Part shown: positions 5,119-8,252 of the stretch, piece after piece
How the letters are laid out: each line of letters starts with the position of its first letter
How positions within the stretch are numbered: position 1 is the first letter of the stretch
NCBI GenBank assembly: GCA_034440455.1
Contig: JAWXCB010000121.1
Location: 1 to 8,252 of the forward strand
Length of the DNA stretch: 8,252 bases
Source: JAWXCB01 sp034440455
GTDB taxonomy: Bacteria > Bacteroidota > Bacteroidia > Chitinophagales > CAIOSU01
Direction of reading: 5' to 3'
Program-made: the position numbers and the translations under genes
The notes under the pieces: model-generated
The model's database searches: none
What the model was told of the DNA's origin: nothing
What the model saw: the letters and a program-made list of their open reading frames with translations, nothing else

Positions 5119-7767
5119 ATGAAAAAAATATGGGTTATCGGTGCGCTGGTTGCCGTGCTGATTGTCATTACCATTGCCTATATCCGGCTCGTGCTGGCGC
5201 TATCGGAAAACCGCCCCGCGTATGATGCGCTGCCTGCATCCACCTCCATCGTATTCGAGTTGAAAAACCCTGCCGATGCGCTGGATAAATTCAACAGTTC
5301 CGCGTTTCATCTTTCGCTAACGCGGGCGGGATTTTTCAAAAAGTTGCTCGCGCAAATCAATACCATTGACTCGTTCGTGCTGCTCGGCAACACCGACACC
5401 ACGTTCAGCACGTGGGCAGATGCCACGTTGCTGGCAAGCATGAACATCAACGGGCGCGATGAGTTTGATTATCTCTATGTGCTGAAGAAAGAGCATTTTA
5501 ATAAATCGCAGTTTGAGCAATTTATCGGCACGATTGAAGACAGCCTGAAGCTGAACAAGCGCGTGTTCAAAGAGGCAACTATCTATGAATGGACAAACAA
5601 TGCGGGAAATAATTTTTCCTGCGCATTTGTAAATGGCTTGCTCCTCGGCAGTTTCACGCCCGTGCTGCTGGATGAAGCGGTGGCGCATCTGCGCGAAGGG
5701 GAATCTCTTTTGAAAAACAAAGGCTTCCGCGAGGTGAATGATGTGGCGGGCGAAGATGCGGATATTGTGGCCTATATCAACTTCGCAAATCTCGGCAGGT
5801 ATGAATCCATGCTGGTGAATGAAACGCAAAGCGCATTGTTTCAATCGCTAAAACATTTCAGCGACTGGATGGAACTGGATTTCAAGGTGAAAGACAATTC
5901 TTTCCTCATCAATGGCTACACTGCTTCGGGCGATTCCACGTTTCTGGCTGACTTCAACCGCGAGCCTACTTCACAGGTGGAAATAACGCATCTCCTTCCT
6001 TTTAATACCGCGCTGTTCTTCTATCACGCTGTGGATGATTTTCGTTCTTATATTGATAAGCGGGGAGTGACATTCACGGGCGAGTTAGAGAATTTTCAAA
6101 ACTGGATAGGCAACGAGTGGTGCTTCGGATTGCTGGAACCGCTTGATGAAAATTATGAAGACGATGCTTTTCTTGTGGTGAAAGCCCTGGACTCGCAGAT
6201 TGCCGCGCAGAGCCTTGCCGAGCGCGCACGTTTGTTCGGTGATGATTTGAAAGCGATGGAAGAATTCAAAACCTATCCTATCGGGCAGTTGTCGTTGAAT
6301 GATGAGTTGAACAATCTCTTTGACCACCAGTTTCTTAAAATCAATTTCCCCTACTATGCCGTGCTGGATGAATACGTGGTGTTCGCCAGCGACTTGTCCG
6401 TAATAAAAATCGTGCTTGATAATTATGAAGAGCGCCTCACGCTTGCCTCCGACCCCGACTACATGGTGTTTGAGCGTAACCTTACGACTACTTCCAACAT
6501 CTTTTTTTATTTCAATACTGCGCGCTCACTCGAATTGCTGAACAGGTTGTTGAGTAATTCATTGGTTGCCGACATCCGCAAGGGCGATAAGGATTTTGTG
6601 AAATTCAGTCCGGTGGCGTTGCAGTTCAGCCAATACCAGGACATCTTTTTCACCAATGGCTACGTGCAGTTTTCCGCGAATATGGAACAACATTCAAACA
6701 GGCTGTGGCAAGTGAAGTTGGAAGGACAGCCCTCAGGAACGCCTGTTTTCGTCACCAATCATTATACGGGCGAAAAAGAAATCCTCATGCAGGATTCGCT
6801 CCACATTCTTTATCTCATCACCAAAGCAGGACGCATTCTCTGGAAACATCAACTCGACAGCCCAGTGATGAGTGAGATTTATTTGATTGATTTTTATGAG
6901 AACACCAAGTTGCAATATGCCTTTAATACGAAAGGAAAAATTTATCTCATTGACCGCAAGGGCGAAAACGTCTCAAACTATCCAATTAAGCTCCCCGCTG
7001 CCGCAACCAACGGCATGTTGCTGGTTGATTATGAAAAGAAGAAAGACTACCGCATGTTCGTGGCGTGTGCAAACGGTAAGATCTATGGCTATTACAAAAG
7101 CGGTAAACCCTTGCCGGGCTGGAGTCCGCAGGAGAAAGTGGGCATTGTGAAATTCCCCATGCGTTATGTGTTCTCACAAGGCAAAGATTATCTCATTGCG
7201 ACCAATGAAGCGGGCGACATCCACTTCTTTAACCGCAAGGGCGACCGCAGAAACAAACCTGTGAAACTCGAAAAGAATTTCACCAACGACTTCCGGATGC
7301 GCCTCACCGAAAGCGGCTTCCAGTTGTTCAATGTTGACAAGGAAGGAACCGTTTACAAAGTGCATCACAATGGCGCGTCCAGCAGCCAGAAGCAACCTGC
7401 GCTGCCGCAAAGCTTCTTCGACTTCCAATACACTGACCTGAATGGCGATGGCAGTTACGAGATGATTTTCATTGATTCGCTTGCGGCAAAAGTGTTCAAT
7501 GAGAAATTAGAAGAAATTGCCACGCCTACCTTTAATCAAAAAATTGATAAAGCTTTCCTGCTCAACACATCAGGACAAAAAGGCATCGGGTATCTCTCTT
7601 CCGCCAGCGGAAAAATTTATTACACCGATGAGAACTACCAGCCCAATGCTGCCTTCCCGCTCAATGGCTGCACACCCTTTATCGCTGCCGACCTTTTTGA
7701 AACGGGCAGAAAAGTGATCATAGCAGGCGACTGCGAAGGCTGGATAAATGCCTATCAGGTGAAGTAA
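5119..7767 (+). CDS. Membrane-anchored DUF3352-like/beta-propeller protein
   Basis: An 882-residue protein. I chose ATG 5119 because it gives KKIW and then a hydrophobic segment (about 4-25), a single N-terminal anchor that leaves the rest outside the cytoplasm. The upstream open frame from a TTG at 5068 only adds a polar tail in front of the anchor. Residues about 30-520 resemble DUF3352-type proteins: they open with the motif ALPASTSIVFEL and repeat long alternating helix/strand units with aromatic residues. Residues about 525-882 form a beta-propeller with recurring G-x-[IV]-[YHL] starts: GRILWKHQLD (571), GKIYLIDRKG (606), GKIYGYYKSG (653), GDIHFFNRKG (699), GTVYKVHHNG (743), GKIYYTDENY (831) and GWINAYQVK (874). 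DLNGDGSYE at 773 is a calcium-type loop as in FG-GAP or VCBS repeats. No catalytic motif is visible. Function unknown; a surface or periplasmic binding role is an inference. Tandem in-frame stops TAA, TGA and TAA end it. Confidence 0.88.
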   Translation: MKKIWVIGALVAVLIVITIAYIRLVLALSENRPAYDALPASTSIVFELKNPADALDKFNSSAFHLSLTRAGFFKKLLAQINTIDSFVLLGNTDTTFSTWADATLLASMNINGRDEFDYLYVLKKEHFNKSQFEQFIGTIEDSLKLNKRVFKEATIYEWTNNAGNNFSCAFVNGLLLGSFTPVLLDEAVAHLREGESLLKNKGFREVNDVAGEDADIVAYINFANLGRYESMLVNETQSALFQSLKHFSDWMELDFKVKDNSFLINGYTASGDSTFLADFNREPTSQVEITHLLPFNTALFFYHAVDDFRSYIDKRGVTFTGELENFQNWIGNEWCFGLLEPLDENYEDDAFLVVKALDSQIAAQSLAERARLFGDDLKAMEEFKTYPIGQLSLNDELNNLFDHQFLKINFPYYAVLDEYVVFASDLSVIKIVLDNYEERLTLASDPDYMVFERNLTTTSNIFFYFNTARSLELLNRLLSNSLVADIRKGDKDFVKFSPVALQFSQYQDIFFTNGYVQFSANMEQHSNRLWQVKLEGQPSGTPVFVTNHYTGEKEILMQDSLHILYLITKAGRILWKHQLDSPVMSEIYLIDFYENTKLQYAFNTKGKIYLIDRKGENVSNYPIKLPAAATNGMLLVDYEKKKDYRMFVACANGKIYGYYKSGKPLPGWSPQEKVGIVKFPMRYVFSQGKDYLIATNEAGDIHFFNRKGDRRNKPVKLEKNFTNDFRMRLTESGFQLFNVDKEGTVYKVHHNGASSSQKQPALPQSFFDFQYTDLNGDGSYEMIFIDSLAAKVFNEKLEEIATPTFNQKIDKAFLLNTSGQKGIGYLSSASGKIYYTDENYQPNAAFPLNGCTPFIAADLFETGRKVIIAGDCEGWINAYQVK

Positions 7768-7800
7768 GCCGGCTGATAATGGCATCCTCTTTTCCGTATT

Positions 7801-8052
7801 TTCCCATCATTTTCTGAGTCCACTTTTCCATTTGGCAGCACGGATTTTGCATTGGAAGCAGTGGATTTCCCACTTGCCGCCTCGGATTTTGCATTGGAAG
7901 CAGTGGATTTCCCACTTGCCGCCTCGGATTTCCGGTTGGAAGCAGTGGATTTCCGAAAAGTGAGCGCCACTTTTGGAAAAGTAGCAGTCACTTTTCCATT
8001 TGCCGCGCTCTCAAATGCATTTGCCAAGCTCGCAAATGGCAGGAAAATTGGG
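7801..8052. repeat. 21-bp-period tandem array, 42-bp higher order
   Basis: About eleven units sit in exact 21-bp register from 7822 to 8052 (starts 7822, 7843, 7864, 7885, 7906, 7927, 7948, 7969, 7990, 8011, 8032), and a weaker one at 7801. The second to fifth units alternate two types, GATTTTGCATTGGAAGCAGT and GATTTCCCACTTGCCGCCTC, giving two identical 42-bp copies (7843-7884 and 7885-7926). Units then drift through ACTTTTGGAAAAGTAGCAGT to TCAAATGCATTTGCCAAGCT. The plus strand reads as heptads such as DFALEAV and DFPLAAS, the minus strand as GKSTASN and AKSEAAS. Both frames are open, but only TTG starts are available, so coding is not supported. The array begins about 30 bp after the propeller gene stop. 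Confidence 0.9.
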
Positions 8053-8252
8053 ATTTTAACCTGTTAAAGGGTTTTATTGAGTGTTTCGCGGGCATTCGTT
8101 TTCGTCAATAGATACTGTTATCCTTTTGACGAGGGCGCTACGAGTGCGACCGGTAAATAGTCGTCCCTCAAAAACATTAACAAGTATTGATTTCATTGGG
8201 CTTTATAGCAAAAGCAGTGGATAAAAATCTGCCAGATTCGGAGGTTACAAGC
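8053..8252. other. Gene-free right edge
   Basis: No credible open frame. It holds the near-palindrome TTTAAC-CT-GTTAAA at 8055-8068, directly after the 21-bp array; a stretch with short inverted words GAGGG and CCCTC flanking GCGCTACGAGTGCG (about 8130-8170); and the 13-nt inverted repeat AATCTG-C-CAGATT at 8226-8238. The window ends 14 bp later, so any larger palindrome or gene start there is cut off. Confidence 0.6.

Noticed and set aside
7755..8067. Heptad proteins over array 3
   Set aside because: Overlapping frames on both strands with TTG starts only; periodicity explains the lack of stops.
8226..8252. Partial tRNA gene at the right edge
   Set aside because: No acceptor, D or anticodon arm can be assembled from the bases that are visible.

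Overview
The window looks like a chromosomal segment of a Bacteroidota bacterium, probably from the Chitinophagales/Sphingobacteriales side. The evidence is indirect: exported beta-barrel proteins with short signal peptides, a lipobox lipoprotein, no Shine-Dalgarno sequence in front of any start, and one perfect match to the Bacteroidota -7 promoter element TAnnTTTG directly before the largest gene. No marker gene fixes the genus. There is no transposase, integrase, phage gene or CRISPR array.

Layout. Positions 1-1060 hold no convincing gene. They contain two inverted repeats (2-37, 50-99), a seven-copy 42-bp hairpin array (154-441), a run of three triloop hairpins (475-537), another perfect hairpin (637-662) and a C-rich, G-poor stretch that grades into a second array with a 21-bp period (681-1024). 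Nine genes follow: a small secreted orphan (1061-1384, +); a DjlA-like TerB/J-domain co-chaperone (1387-2127, -); an S4-domain Hsp15/HslR-like RNA-binding protein (2211-2573, +); two overlapping exported beta-barrel-like proteins (2654-3286 and 3262-3840, +); an MmcQ/YjbR-family protein (3850-4188, -); a Thr/Ala/Pro-rich lipoprotein with a terminator (4326-4514, -); a DUF423 membrane protein (4686-5048, -); and an 882-residue membrane-anchored protein with a DUF3352-like front and a C-terminal beta-propeller (5119-7767, +). The right edge (7801-8052) carries a third 21-bp-period array, followed by about 200 bp without a gene.

The genes do not form one pathway. djlA-like and hslR-like are divergent and both touch protein or ribosome quality control. 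The two barrel genes are probably translationally coupled. The rest look like ordinary housekeeping or orphan genes.

The unusual content is between the genes. Three long arrays of unrelated sequence all keep a 21-bp (or 2 x 21 = 42-bp) register. Three short clusters (2182-2202, 4607-4627, 4674-4694) are each three tandem heptanucleotides, also 21 bp. One of these puts stop codons in all six frames between the divergent djlA and hslR genes. In the first long array every substitution between copies falls outside the two 8-bp stem arms. Whether this shared 7/21-bp spacing reflects a mechanism or only a repeat-expansion habit of the genome cannot be decided from one window.
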